From contig RWJK01000083.1 of the NCBI GenBank assembly GCA_004335835.1, positions 1 through 55,501 on the forward strand: a DNA stretch of 55,501 nt. The letters run 5' to 3'. A program made the position numbers and the translations under genes. Positions within the stretch are counted from its first letter, which is position 1. The number at the start of each line of letters is the position of its first letter. Under the pieces are notes generated by a model. The model searched no databases, was not told where the DNA came from, and saw nothing but the letters and a program-made list of their open reading frames with translations. This document shows positions 21,949-33,538 of this stretch, one piece after another. This DNA comes from Scenedesmus sp. ARA3 (lineage: Eukaryota; Chlorophyta; Chlorophyceae; Sphaeropleales; Scenedesmaceae).

Positions 21949-24677
21949 CCTGTGAGTTGTTGTGCCGAGGGACAATGCAGACGGCCAGCAAAAGCAAGGG
22001 AAGCAGCAGCAGCGGTGGCGGCTGCTTGATGCTTTCTGTTATCGCAAATTATAAACACAAAACAGGGGAGCTGGAGCTGAACCTGTTGGGATCTTCTTGG
22101 CAACCCCACACCAGAACAGCAACCAAGAAACACAACAGCAAGCATCCTGCACACCTGCTGACCCCAAAACCCACCAGCCAAGGGAACAGCAGCAACTACA
22201 TGGTGCTAGTGATTACTCACTCGACGAAGGTCACGGTGATTTCCTGGCCATGAAGGGTGGGCACTGGCGTGCTGGAAGCGCCCGAACACTAGCCAAAAAG
22301 CCAGATCAACATACACATAGATTACACAGCAGCAGCATGTATTTGTCACACTCACTCGACGAAGGTCACGGTGATGTCCTGGCCCTGCAGAGTGGGCACT
22401 GCAGCACCATCAGTGAAGCCAGCGGGGATGTTCTTGTCACCCTTCACCACGTGGTACTTGAGCACCTCAGCGATGGTCTCGGCGGGGGCATCCAGCTTCA
22501 CGCCGGACTTCTCGAAGGCCTGCAGGAAACGCGGAAGCAGGTGGGCGTGCTTGCAGGAAAAGGCGCGGCGCTTGCAGGAAACGTGCAATGCTTGCAGGAC
22601 GCAGGCGATCGGCGCTGGCTGAGGCCTGCACCAGCCATAGCACACAGAGGATGGAGCATTCAACATGTCCAGCTCAAATAAAAAAGTGACAAGGTTTGAA
22701 TTTGAACAGCAGCTCACCTCGTTGGTGGGCAGGAAGATGGTGTCAGCGAAGCCCTGTGCGGTCAGGGTGGCGGCCAGGCCAGCGGCATCAGCAGCCTTGG
22801 CAACAGTGGAGAACCTGGTGGGCTGGGCCTTGATCAGGGCACCCAAGTCAGTCCAGTAGGAGCCTGCGGCACATGGCGTAACAAGATGAATCGGCAGCAG
22901 CAGGAGCAGGGTGAGCAGGGTGAGCAGAGTGAGCAGGGGAGACGAGGTTGGGGAAAGCTTGCAGGAAAGGCCTCAGTGCCCACGCAGCAGGCATCAATCT
23001 GCACCGTCATCCCCAACGCCATTTCACCTTACCATGCTGGTTACACGCAGCACGCAGCCTACATTTGACCGTGTTTTGACCACTCCTCTTTGCCACACTC
23101 ACCGGAGAACAGCACCTTGTCGATGGCGTGCACGCGTGCATGCAGCTCGCCCCTTTCGGTGCTACGTTTGACCGTGTTTGACCGTGTTTGACCACTCACC
23201 GGAGAACAGCACCTTGTCGATGGCGTGCACGCGTGCGTTGGCGGTGCCCAGGTCAGCATCCACCACCTTGGCCACGTTGCCCTGGTAGTCAGTGACAGTC
23301 ACGCCGTCGGCGGTCTTGTCGATCTTCACCTTGAAAGGAGCAGAGGCGGTGGGCACGATCACGGAGTCGCCGGCGGCGAACAGCTCCTTGGGGCCTGCAG
23401 GAAAGACGATCAGGTGGTGGGCGGCGGTGGGCGGCAGCAGCAGCAGTGAGATGGGAGGTGGTGGGAATGGTTATGCAGGTGATTTTGGCACTCAGCTGCT
23501 ATGTATGCAAAGCAGGCAAAGGTGGCTGATGTGGAAGTGCAGCAAGCCTTCGACAGGCACAGGCATCAATCCAACTGTGGTGTGCTGTCCCACAACCGTG
23601 TGACCCCAGAAAACCATCACAACTAACACCTGGGCAGCTGGACTCACGACAAACAAAGCCAATCACGGTGTGGTAAGCCACAGCCTTGCGTATCCAACAA
23701 ACACAATACCAACGCCAGCCAGCACGCAGCAGCACCGGCTCACAGTTGATCTGAGCAACAAACTCACCGGCAGTCACGCCGATCACGGTGTGGTAGCCCA
23801 CGATTTTGTCGACCAGGTTCTCATCGGCCTTCAGGTCGTCCAGGGTGATGCCCATGGAGGTCAGGAAAGCAGCCACGGCCTGCAGGAAACAGCGGGAAAC
23901 GCAGCAGGAACAGCAGCAGCAGCACCAGCAGCAGCAGCAGTCAGAGGGCTGGCGGCTGTGCAGGCATGGCAGGGCGGGCTGTGGTCCGCAGAGAGCTGCC
24001 TGATCAAAAAGGAACTATGCCAGAGTTATGGGGATATTCAGCAACAGCAATGTCAGCTAGGGTCGTTGCTGGCACAGCAGGGGTCGAGGGCGTACGTAAG
24101 CAGCACAAGATCCGGCGCCAAGAATCCCGCTCGATGCTGCGCGGCACGCACCTCGTCTGTGGGTGCCAGCAGTGTGACGCGGGCCTTCTCATTTGAGAAT
24201 GCTGATGTTGCTCCTGCCAGATCGATGAGGCTCTTGAACGAGCTCAGCTTTGCGCTGTCAAGAGTGTCGATGGCATGGGTGTCTTCTGCACGGACCTGTG
24301 CGTACACAACATAAACTAACGTTGAGAAAACCTTGTGATGTTGCGCTGTGCTATTTTGTCTGCTATCGAGTGCTCCACGCTGCTGGCTCGGCTCCATGCA
24401 CGCAATTGCTGTTCACATCATATGCAAGAAGCATCGAGCACAAGGTCTTGAACAAACATGATACTAATATTTAAGCATTTTATCCGTAGATCACTGCAGC
24501 TGATCAATATCATGCGTGGCTCCATGTGTGGTGCTGCTGAGCTGGTGACCAACTGACGAACACTCCCACAAGGCGCATAAGCTGCACCATTATTCTTTAG
24601 TAATATATTTCTGCTTTTAATATCACCTGCACGGCCACGGCGCCCAGCGCCAGGAATAGGGCGATTAGTTTATGCAT
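20859..24677 (-). CDS. Secreted fasciclin (FAS1) protein with two FAS1 domains
   Basis: Nine exons join in phase: 24677-24627, 24295-24152, 23879-23768, 23394-23200, 22863-22718, 22519-22356, 21893-21794, 21553-21385 and 21187-20859, giving 469 residues. Exon 1 encodes a signal peptide, MHKLIALFLALGAVAVQ, which fixes the start. FAS1 domain 1 shows the H1 motif (VTLLAPTDEA), the YH motif (DKIVGYHTVIG) and H2 (ARVHAIDKVLF). Domain 2 shows FLPTNEAF, EVLKYHVVKG and VSHVIDAVLMP. FAS1 domains mediate adhesion in extracellular matrix and wall. An Ala/Pro/Glu linker follows (exon 8), then a last exon of about 109 residues (FAIFQALWPFHRDGMRITIK, ending YGTGGN) that I do not recognise. The C-terminus is hydrophilic, so no GPI signal is evident. 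Introns contain partial copies of exon 4 and exon 6 donors. Confidence 0.93.
22215..22410 (-). repeat. Duplicated donor side of FAS1 exon 6
   Basis: The end of exon 6 (TVTFVE with donor at 22356) is repeated with a boundary at 22221, 135 bp downstream in gene direction. The extra copy shares the coding end, the GTCGA|GTGAGT donor and some upstream coding sequence (CATGGCCAGG in place of CAGGGCCAGG). Confidence 0.88.
23060..23245 (-). repeat. Duplicated donor side of FAS1 exon 4
   Basis: The segment encoding ARVHAIDKVLFSG and its donor is present at boundary 23200 and again at 23103. The spacing is 97 bp. Both are followed by GTTTGACC-type short repeats (TTTGACCGTG repeated two to three times). 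Confidence 0.9.
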
Positions 24678-27378
24678 GACTGCTGTTTGCAGGGGTCCTT
24701 GTCTGATCTTTAGCAACGTTATGAAAACAGAACGTCGTTTGTGTGTGTTGAGCTGGTGAACGCCACGAGACGCTTAGTATTTGAGCGCGAGGCACCCTGT
24801 CATATGCCAGCCGCGTGTTACTGACAGCCCAGTATAGCATTGATTCCTTCGATGGCTTTTCAAATCTTTTTAGATTAATATTAATCATTGCGCTGAGCAG
24901 AAAACCATGATGCGCATGCCTCAATGACATCCAAGAAGACAACCGTTGACCGACTCCAGCTCTATTGGTACAGGCGTGACGTCGAATTCCTCAGCTGCTT
25001 CAAGTTTTGAACGGTTTACTTTCTTCATTTCCATGTCATGCTTGTTCTGCGGGTATAATGCCGGTCATCACCTTGCGCATTGACGGCGATGTAAAGCTAC
25101 CTGGCAGACGTCGTAATCATACGTATATGTACGCAAACAAGATATTTCAAACCGTTTGCTATTGCTGCTGCTTGCACGAAGTGGGAGGAAACCACCATGA
25201 CATGCCGCATGATCGTCATACTGATCATCAGCATCTCATGCGAAGCACATGGCACACGTTCTGCAGGTCACACATGTGTGTTTCTTTCTCAGACTGGTTT
25301 CCTTTCTCTGCCCTAATCCCCAAGCGTCACTGCACAAGCAGCAAAATGTGCTCTTAAATTCCTTGCTAACTTCCCCACCAAGTACGTCTGAGCCGGCTCA
25401 GGAGGAATGCCGCCATTGCATTGAAGGAATTGAAATTCAAGGTCTGTTGAAGTTCAAGCCATACAGACCACATGCCACGGTGTCAGGCTTGCTGCTCTGC
25501 AGCATCAAGGCATCAAGGCCAAGCCAACTCTCTGTACAGCTTGCAGGAAAGTCTTTCCAGCCCACAACATGCTATCTGTTGGTGTGGTTTGCACTTAGAA
25601 CAAGCTGCCGGTGAGGTGGGGTGCCGTTGCGCACCGCAGTAAGACGTCTCTGGATATAACATGAGAGATTTGGTGCTTAAGGGTGTGCAGTGTGTTTTTA
25701 TGGTGCTCACTCTCCTTTTCTGGTCTCAGACCTGTGTTCAACCTGTTGTGGCTCATACCATCCAAGATGGTGCCAGGACCCACATGTAACTATCCTCTCT
25801 CATATCCAGTGGGCAAGTGCTGATTTACTAGCACTACATGCTTGCATGCATGCAACTGCTCTTCGTGCAGCTTTCCGATTCGCAGTGCTGTGCGGCAGTC
25901 GATTGTGTCTCACATTCTCACGCATTTGTCTGTCAAGCCAGTGCACCGCAAGTTTCAGGGCCAATCTATGCAGTTGATGTAGTTTGACAGTTTTAGGCAT
26001 GGTATTGCATATGTACGCACTGCGTGTGCTGTACAAGAGCTGCCAGGGCCCAGTGCAGCCAGCGTAGCCCTTGTCAGTCAAGGACAGCCTGAGTGGTGGA
26101 ATCAACATACTGAAAGTTGGGCTCCTCTATGTCCAGGCATCAATCCTTGCAGTGCAGGTGTTGTTGATCCTGTCCCTTTTCAAATTCTATAAAACTGTCC
26201 CCATTCCGTAGTAGAGGGGGTAGTAGAGGGGAAGGAGCGGGGCACCGCACTTGATGATGCTGTGAAATATGTTACACACCTTGCCTGGTCAACTTTGTCA
26301 ACCTCACCAACCACTGGTTCATTGAATGAGGCTTTCTTCATAGTGCAAGGACTGCTGTGCATGCTGCAGTGTGGTGGCTGTAGCAGCTGCCGTGGTGCAG
26401 CTGGCGCAGATGGGGGTTGCTGCCAGTCATGCATTGTACGCTTGCAAGAGTGTGCATAATGTTCTGTGGTGTTCACTATCGGAGGCTCTTGTGTAATATG
26501 ACGCTACTACGTCCCGCTACGTTTTGGGGCACATGCCTGTCTAGCGAGCACAGTCTAGTTTGCCCCGCATGCCACGCATACCATTGACATGGCTCCACTT
26601 TGTGAGCTGAAAACAGCGGTTTCCCAATGAGCTTGTAATTTGCTCAGAAACGGGCTGTGTTGCCGACTTGTAACACTGTTGATGTGTGACACAACTTGTG
26701 AGGCGCACACTTGACAGTAGCAGCTCCATGCTAGCTCTGTCCTACGACTAACTCAGCTATAATTGAGAACAACTGGGTTTTATTTAGTGCAGATACGAGC
26801 ATGGGTGATTACTGCCGTGCTTGGCTTACACGTCAGTAATGCCATGCCACCTGGCGGCGGCGCCGCTCGGCAAGCGTTGGCCTAGTCATGCAGTGCCAAG
26901 TCTTGCAGCAACAGCTGGCAAAACCCTCAGAAGCTGCATCTGTACCACCAGCTCTCTCTGTCACCTGTTGAGACAGGGCATCAGCACGTGGAGGAGCCGT
27001 GGGTGATTGCTTTGAAAGCAGCACGCTGTCAAGAACCCTTGTCATGGGCACGCACCTCCAATGGCAATGTTTGGGGTCCAGGCGCATGGCTGGCGCAGCA
27101 AAAATAGTGTGTTTTTCCCTCCCTTTTTTGTGCATGATCGCCTCTGCGTGCTGCGGCCCCGTTGGTCACAAGCCACATAAGCACCTTATAGCCGTTTTGG
27201 CACGTTGCTGCAACTTCAAGCTCCTTCATTAAACACCAAATATAAGATCAGCGTGAATACATCAGGGTCACGTGCTGCCTGAGGCCGGACCCGCAGGGGT
27301 GCTGCGGAACTGGCCTGCTCGCCTTCTCACGTAGCTTTGCAACCCTTGTCTCTTGGCTTTTGGATTACATAGCTCGAG
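24678..27378. other. Divergent intergenic region between FAS1 and HD genes
   Basis: The flanking genes start at 24677 (minus) and 27379 (plus), so promoters of both should lie here. AT-rich patches occur near 24870-24890 (TTAATATTAA). I found no conserved coding segment and no tRNA. ORFs of about 100 codons are present without recognisable domains. Confidence 0.5.
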
Positions 27379-30300
27379 ATGTCTGACATAAAGGACGAGC
27401 AGCTTGTCGAGGCTGCTTGCAGGCAGAGGTTCTTAGAGACGTGTGAACTCTCTGGCGTGTCAGACCCGCATAGGCAGACGATCTGGGAGACTATCATATC
27501 ACACTACTCAGCCGGTAAGTACACTAGCACGTCTCCTTGCATGCTTAGCAGGCAGTGCACACTCCTCCTGAGCACAACAAACTGGCAACAGCAGGTGCTG
27601 CTGTCAGCGTCCAGAGCGTGGCATATGTGGCAGCCCATGCCATACACAATATTTATGCCAGCAAATCACCACACGTGATCGCTTGTTTGTAACACTCAGC
27701 AAGCACATCTGCACTCACGGGCAGATGCAAGATCAGCGCTGATGTGCAAGCATTAAGAACAACTTTGAGTGCAAATGTGCTGTGCTGCTAGTGCTGCTTT
27801 CAGTGATTTGGTGTTCACCTGTGCCTGGATCAGCCAGGCAGTCCAGCTCCAGCCAAAGTTGTGCTCGTGTTTCTGCCACATTGCCAGCCAGAAATCGTGC
27901 CGGTGGATGCACCACTGCACACACACGCTGCACCGCAACCTGTGCTCTCCTTCCTGCCAATGTTTTTTCTGTGTTTTTGCCTTGCCAGGCAACCGCCACT
28001 ATCACAACCTTGCACACCTGATGTGCATGTTTGACTTTGTCAAGCGCGCAAGCAAGGCCGGCATTGCCTTGGTGGATGCAGCAGCAGTAGAGTGGGCTGT
28101 CTGGTTCCACGACATCGTGTACACTCCCTGCAGCAAGAGCAATGAAGCAGACTCAGCAGAGCTTGCAGGCAAGTGGCAGACCATCATAGCAGCAGCAGCG
28201 TGCAGGCATTGCAGCAGAATTGTTTAGTGCAAAGCAGATAGTATACGCTCCCCGCAGCAAGAGCAACAAAGCAGACTCAGCAGAGCTTGCAGTCACGTGT
28301 TATTGTATAGGTTGAGGTGTTAGTTTATAGGTTGGGGTTTCACATAAGCAGCTCAATGCAAGGAAAGCAGCAGGTACTGGTATGAAAAAGCCAGTAGTGA
28401 TAAGTGGACTGGTGAGCGCTGTGATTCCGCAAAGCGGAACCAGCAACAAGTTGTTGCGCTCTGCCAGCGCTGCTGCACTTGAAATGCGCCCTACAGCGGC
28501 AGCACTGATCTTGCTGCTTGTTAGCATTCGAGTTTCACTCCTGAACCTGCTGCTGCTACTGCTGCTGCTTGCTCTCTTGCTTGCAGGAAAGCTGCTGCTG
28601 GCGGCGGGCGTGCCTGCAGCGACGGTCCAGAAAGCGCAGCGCATCATTCTGGCAACAGCAGACCACCACCACTTGGAAGGGGATGCGGACGGTGATGTGG
28701 TGGTAGATGCAGGTGCGCTGGTGTAAGGGTGGCTTGGTGTATCCTGCTTTCGTTTGTGTGGCGATTAGCAGATCACCACCAGTGGGGGAGGCATGCAGAT
28801 GGTGACGTGGTGGTGGATGCAGGTGCGCTGGTGTCAGGATGGCTTGGTGTATCCTGCTTTTGTCTTTCTGGGGATTGTTCTGGGGGTTGTTTTGGCGGAC
28901 GGCAGACCACCACCACTTGGAAGGGGATGCAGATGGTGACGTGGTGGTAGATGCAGGTGCGCTGCAATCGTCTGAAGTCGATGATAACTTGACATGTTCA
29001 TGTGTTGCAAACAGGGAGTGTGATTGGCCTGGCACTCAATGGCGCTGTGGTGCTGTGCGCTGCTCGAGAGTATGTCTAGCCTGCTTGCATGCATTCATTT
29101 GCAGGTTTTCTGTCCACATCTGTGTGATGCTATTTTGGCAGACGTGTCAATCTTGAAGACGCCGCTGCGCAATGCGCTGGATGGACAGTGTTCAAACACA
29201 AATGTATGGTGTATATGATCTTTATCATGCAGCTCATCACTAAGGACCTCCATGGCTCTGCTGCTGCTGCTGCTGCTGCTGCTGCAGACCTGTCCATCCT
29301 GGGGGCGCCGCTGCCGCGCTACGCTGAGTATGCAGTGGCTGTGCGCAAGGAGTATGGGCACCTCAGCGACGAGGAGTACACACAGGGCAGGTGGGTTTTT
29401 ATAGTGTTATTGGCTCCACTGAAATGTTGCAAAACGCTGTGCAGCTGTTGTACAAGTGCCTGTGCAGGCTGTTTGCCGCGCGCAAGGAGTATGGGCACCT
29501 GAGTGATGAGGAGTACACACAGGGCAGGTGGGCCATCACAATAGTTGTGGCAGATCAGTGCTCTTTCCTGTTGCCGCTTTATTGGGGCGCGGGGCCAATG
29601 GCGTTGATGCTATGGCTTGATGGGGATCTTGATGATGATTGTGGCAGAATTAGTATGTCTCTATGCAGATGATGTACAGATGCATGTGCCGGCCATTCCC
29701 GTTGCAAATTTACACACCTCACACTGTCATTGCACCTAACGCTGTTATGTAACATGTTACATTGTGCTGTACTGACACAGGGCTCGTGTGCTGAAAGGCC
29801 TGCTGGACCGGGATCAGCTCCTTCTAACCGACATCGGCAAGGCCACCTGCAATGCTGCCTTCCGAATGCCCTATTAAACCACAAATGTCACTACACCACG
29901 TTGTGTTGTGTAACATGTTACATTAAGTCTTACTGACACAGGGCCCATGTGCTGAAAGGCCTGCTGGACCGGGAGCAGCTCTTTCTGACCGACATCGGCA
30001 AGGCCACCTGCAATGCTGCCATCATAATGCCCTTCCACACACCACAAATGTCACCACACTACGTCGTGTTATGTAACATGTTACATTGTGTGTTGCGTAC
30101 GCAGGGCCCGCGTGCTGAAAAGCCTGCTCGACCGGGAGCAGCTCTTTCTGACCGACATCGGCAAGGCCACCTGCGAGGCAGCAGCGCGTGCCAACATGGG
30201 TCACGAGTGGCGGCTGGTGTTTGGCGGCTCGCAGCTTTCTGCCAGCACCATAGGTGGGCCGCGTTTCTGAAATTGCGATAGAGTGCATGCAGAGCAACTG

Positions 30301-30843
30301 TGGTTTGAAATTTCACACCCAGCTGACAAGGACCGGTATGGATAGGCCTGGCCGCGTGTGAGGCAGCAGCGCGCGCCAACATGAGCGGCGGCTGGTGTTT
30401 GGCGCTTTGCCGCTGTCAGCAAGCACCATAGGTGGGCTGTTGTTGTGATGTTGACAGACTGGTTGCATTTCGGTGCATGCACGCCGGCCTAGCCTGGCTA
30501 GCAGTCGATGTGTGTGATGTGTGATGTGTTACAGGCACTTTGTTGGTGATGTGTTACAGGCACTTTGTTGGCCAGGTGTGCCTGTTGCTGATCAAGGGTG
30601 TGTGGCCATGAGTGGCGGCTGGTGTTTGGCGGCTCGCAGCTGTCAGCAAGCACCATAGGTGGGCTCTCAGTGTGATGTCTGACGTATCACAGGATGCTGG
30701 ATTGGAGTGCGTGCCTTGAAAAGGTAGTGCGCGGATTCCCACAACTCAGGCAATATATTGCTGCTTTTGCATGGGACTTTTGGTCATCTGCCGCTGGGCG
30801 CCACTGCATGGCGTACAGTCACTGTTCGGATCACCAAGCGCTG

Positions 30844-30879
<36 letters not shown>

Positions 30880-31003
30880 AGAGGAGGCTGACACAGAGTG
30901 CACAGAAGGTGATGACGTGGCGGCGTCTGTCAGCAGCATAGGCCCCGACTCAGCAGCAGAGCTTGCAGCAGCAGCTGATGCAGTGCAGTGCGAGTGCAGA
31001 TGA
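27379..31003 (+). CDS. Predicted metal-dependent HD-superfamily phosphohydrolase
   Basis: Six exons join in phase: 27379-27514, 27989-28168, 28587-28712, 29288-29390, 30105-30253 and 30882-31003, giving 271 residues. The sequence follows the COG4339-type family: RHYHNLAH at residues 48-55, the HD pair in WFHDIVY (His86-Asp87), NEADSAEL at 97-104, the helix QRIILATADHHH at 123-134, DADLSILGAP at 146-155, RKEYGHLSDEEYTQGR, and LLDREQLFLTDIGK. The His and Asp residues are the expected metal ligands; the physiological substrate of this family is unknown, with nucleotide-type phosphoesters likely. The last exon adds an acidic, Ala-rich tail (about 40 residues). Intron 2 uses a GC donor (CAG|GCAAGT). 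Five of the six exons have duplicated edges in their flanking introns. No targeting peptide is evident, so the enzyme is probably cytosolic. Confidence 0.88.
28235..28295 (+). repeat. Copy of HD-gene exon 2 end
   Basis: The end of exon 2 (YTPCSKSNEADSAELAG, ending at 28168) reappears in intron 2 as YTPRSKSNKADSAELA. The copy ends CTTGCAG|TCACG, so it has lost the donor. Confidence 0.85.
28655..28960 (+). repeat. Three copies of HD-gene exon 3 donor side
   Basis: ADHHHLEGDADGDVVVDA plus donor GTGCGCTG is present with boundaries 28712 (complete exon), 28822 and 28956. The spacings are 110 and 134 bp. The two extra copies are downstream of the complete exon and keep the donor. Flanking intron sequence (GGTGCGCTGGTGT-AGG-TGGCTTGGTGTATCCTGC) is repeated with them. 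Confidence 0.92.
29138..29530 (+). repeat. Junction copies around HD-gene exon 4
   Basis: A decayed acceptor-side copy (DVSILKTPLRNA, from 29142) lies upstream of the complete exon 29288-29390. A donor-side copy (RKEYGHLSDEEYTQGR, boundary 29527) lies downstream, 137 bp away. The acceptor of the complete exon is embedded in a (CTG)n tract at 29261-29285. Confidence 0.9.
29740..30662 (+). repeat. Junction copies around HD-gene exon 5
   Basis: Acceptor-side copies (RVLKGLLDR through IGKATCNAA) start at 29781 and 29942, before the complete exon at 30105-30253. Donor-side copies (WRLVFGGSQLSASTIG and variants) end at 30431 and 30658, after it. The 30431 copy carries a deletion that breaks the frame. 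Each acceptor copy is preceded by the same 14-bp palindrome TGTAACATGTTACA, at 29748, 29909 and 30072. Confidence 0.93.
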
Positions 31004-33538
31004 GGGGAGCTATTTATCTTCTGTCCAGGCTAGTGTGTGCTGCCAGCTCCCTGAGTTTGCCGCCAGTGTCAATGGCAACTGCGGCCTGAACTGCTGCTGC
31101 TGCTGCTGTTGGTTGTGTTGGCTGAGGCAGCAGTTGGCAGCGGCAGCTGGCAGCAGCAGCAGCAGCGGCAGTCACCTGGCCTCATGAAGCTTTGGGCAGC
31201 ACCGGCAGCAGCAGCAGAAGCAGCGGCAGCCACCTGGCCTCCTCAAGCTTTGGGGGCAGCACCGGAGCAGCAGCAGCAGCAGCAGCAGCGGCAGTCACCT
31301 GGCCTCGTGAAGCTTTGGGCAGCACTGGCAGCAGCATTAGCAGCAGCAGCAGCGGCAGTAACTTGGCCTCGTGAAGCTGTTGACTGCACCACCAGCAGCA
31401 GGCGGTGTTGGTCTGTATGTGGCTGCGCATCTTGCGCGCAACTTGCCGCGTATGCGCGCCTCAGACGGAGTGACACACACTCGCGCATGCTGTTGGCTGA
31501 GGTGTCCTTGCCAGCAGCCGCAGCACGTGCTTCAGCAGGCGGCGCCAGCCAGCCGCTGCCGTAGCTGTGTGTGCGCTTGCGCCCTCAGCATGTGACGAAG
31601 GCCATGCATGCTCTCAGCATGTGACAAAGGCCATGCAAGCTCTTGACCTGCATGGTCATGCCAGTGGGGCGTGCGGTGTGCTGTCTGTTCTTACATGCAG
31701 TCGCGGCAAGCGAGCAGAAGCGTCACTGCATCAACCTACCTCTGGCTCAAACCAGTGTGCGCATATACACTATGCTGCACAGAGACCGCACTGTGCTTTG
31801 AGATCGTGGCGGGGCGTGGTGTGCTCAACTCGCATGGCTGAGCGAGCGTTGTGTGCAGGGGCAATAGCTACGGTTAGTCCGCGTGTCAGTATCCAAGCTG
31901 TGCAGCTGTGATGCATTCACTGTTGCTTTGCAGGTGCTGTGCTGTGCCAGTGCCGTGTGAGTGCCGTGTGAGTTTGTGATGAGCTGGTTTGGTGTGTCAC
32001 TGCTGTGTTGGTCGTCGCTGCTGACTAGACATCACTTGCCACTAGGGGATAACAACTGTGAAGAAGAAGCGGTAGCTATCCTGCATGGTTGCTGGGCGTT
32101 GAAGGTTGTCACCAGCTATGTTGCATCATCCATTGCAGTACATCGATGTGGCATCAGCTGCTTTTCAGGAGCAGCTGCTGCTGGCATTGGGCTTAGCCTA
32201 GGAGTCTGCGCCCGCCGTTCCTATTGTTGGCTGTCCTGTTGTGGTTTGAGGCGCAAGCGACAGCTGCAGATAGTGTGCACAGCAATAGCTGTGCCTGTCA
32301 GACACCGTCAGCACAACATGCGTGTTGACTATGGTCAAATCAGCTTTTGTGTGGTCAGCTGGTGTGGGCCGGGGCACCTGGTGCGCAGCATAGTATCAGA
32401 AGCTGCTTTTGCGACGTCAGCAGTACTTCCCCTCTTGCAGCTGCGCGGTTATGCTGAGATGCCTAGCTGTCTGCTGCTGCTGCAAGTTGCATCAAGCCCT
32501 TGCTGGTCACTGCAGGCATCGTGAGCTCATCTTGACCGCATGTTTGACTGTGCGCCAGCACTGTTGTCTCTTTTTGGGGGGTGGGTGGATGATTGTCACA
32601 TTTTGTCAGCTCCAGGCGCTGCTGCGGCCGCCGATCAGATTGTTATGTTGTCGGTGATGGTGCAGGTGCAGGTGGTGCCTGTCATTGATGGTTCTTTTGA
32701 ATTCAAAGTCTGTGCAAGTCCGCCTGGTGTGCTGATGGCACTGCACAGATGGCAGGATGCAACAATGTGAGGGCATGCAGCAACCTATCGCCCCGTGTTG
32801 TCCTGGATGCATTGTGCTCTTGTCAATCATGCCCACGTTACGGCGTGGTGAGGGAAATCCATGATCCATACAGAACAACGTGCGCGCTTGCCTCTGAGGG
32901 CATGCTAGGTCGCTTGCTCTTTGAGATCATCGGAACTGGAGGTTGACCATCCACATGCCTTGGTGGCATGGCGTGTGTTGAGGAGGCAGGGACAGTAAAC
33001 TGCAGCACCGTGCTTATTAGATCGTCTTTATTGTCATCAAGCATCTATGCAGATGCGCCATTGCCCTGCCAGACACAACCAGCGCCCACCTCGCGTGCGT
33101 CACCACAACCACCCCGACGGTTGACCAAATTTGGAGGTGTTGCAGCAGAGTACCAACGCTCCTAGCGGGCAAATACTTCATATTTCAAAAGCAGCACATT
33201 GTCACGCTTGACAACGGGAACACGTCAACTGGCGAACGCCAACTTTCACCTGCAGCCTGCGACACCGGCTTTCGTGGCAGACAAAAAGACTTTTACGGTC
33301 ATATTAATTTAGTGCTAAGTTTGTTTGAAATGCCTCGTTGCCTGTTAGGCATTGCTTAGGCATTCAGGTTTCTCGACCAGTTTACCTCTCGTTCGACGCC
33401 TGTACTCTGCTAGGACGCTGCAGACACGCCTCTGTGAAATTGTTCATCAGTTCGCATGTTTTGTTGTCACTGCAAGCATGACTGGACAGAGATGGTCAGA
33501 ACTTTGTTGAGGCTTTCATCCTGGCTGGAGCAGCAGCC
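31004..33538. other. Intergenic region between HD and MYB genes
   Basis: The first part holds a 60-70 bp minisatellite (31150-31385). The remainder, up to the MYB start, has no recognisable coding segment. It must contain the MYB promoter, but I see no specific element. Confidence 0.5.
31150..31385. repeat. Minisatellite of about 65-bp units, four copies
   Basis: Units combine a (CAG)n segment with CACCTGGCCTCGTGAAGCTT and GGGCAGCAC. Copy borders fall at the recurring AAGCTTTGGG. In one frame the units read Ser/Gly-rich, but no start, splice site or neighbour supports translation. Confidence 0.88.
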
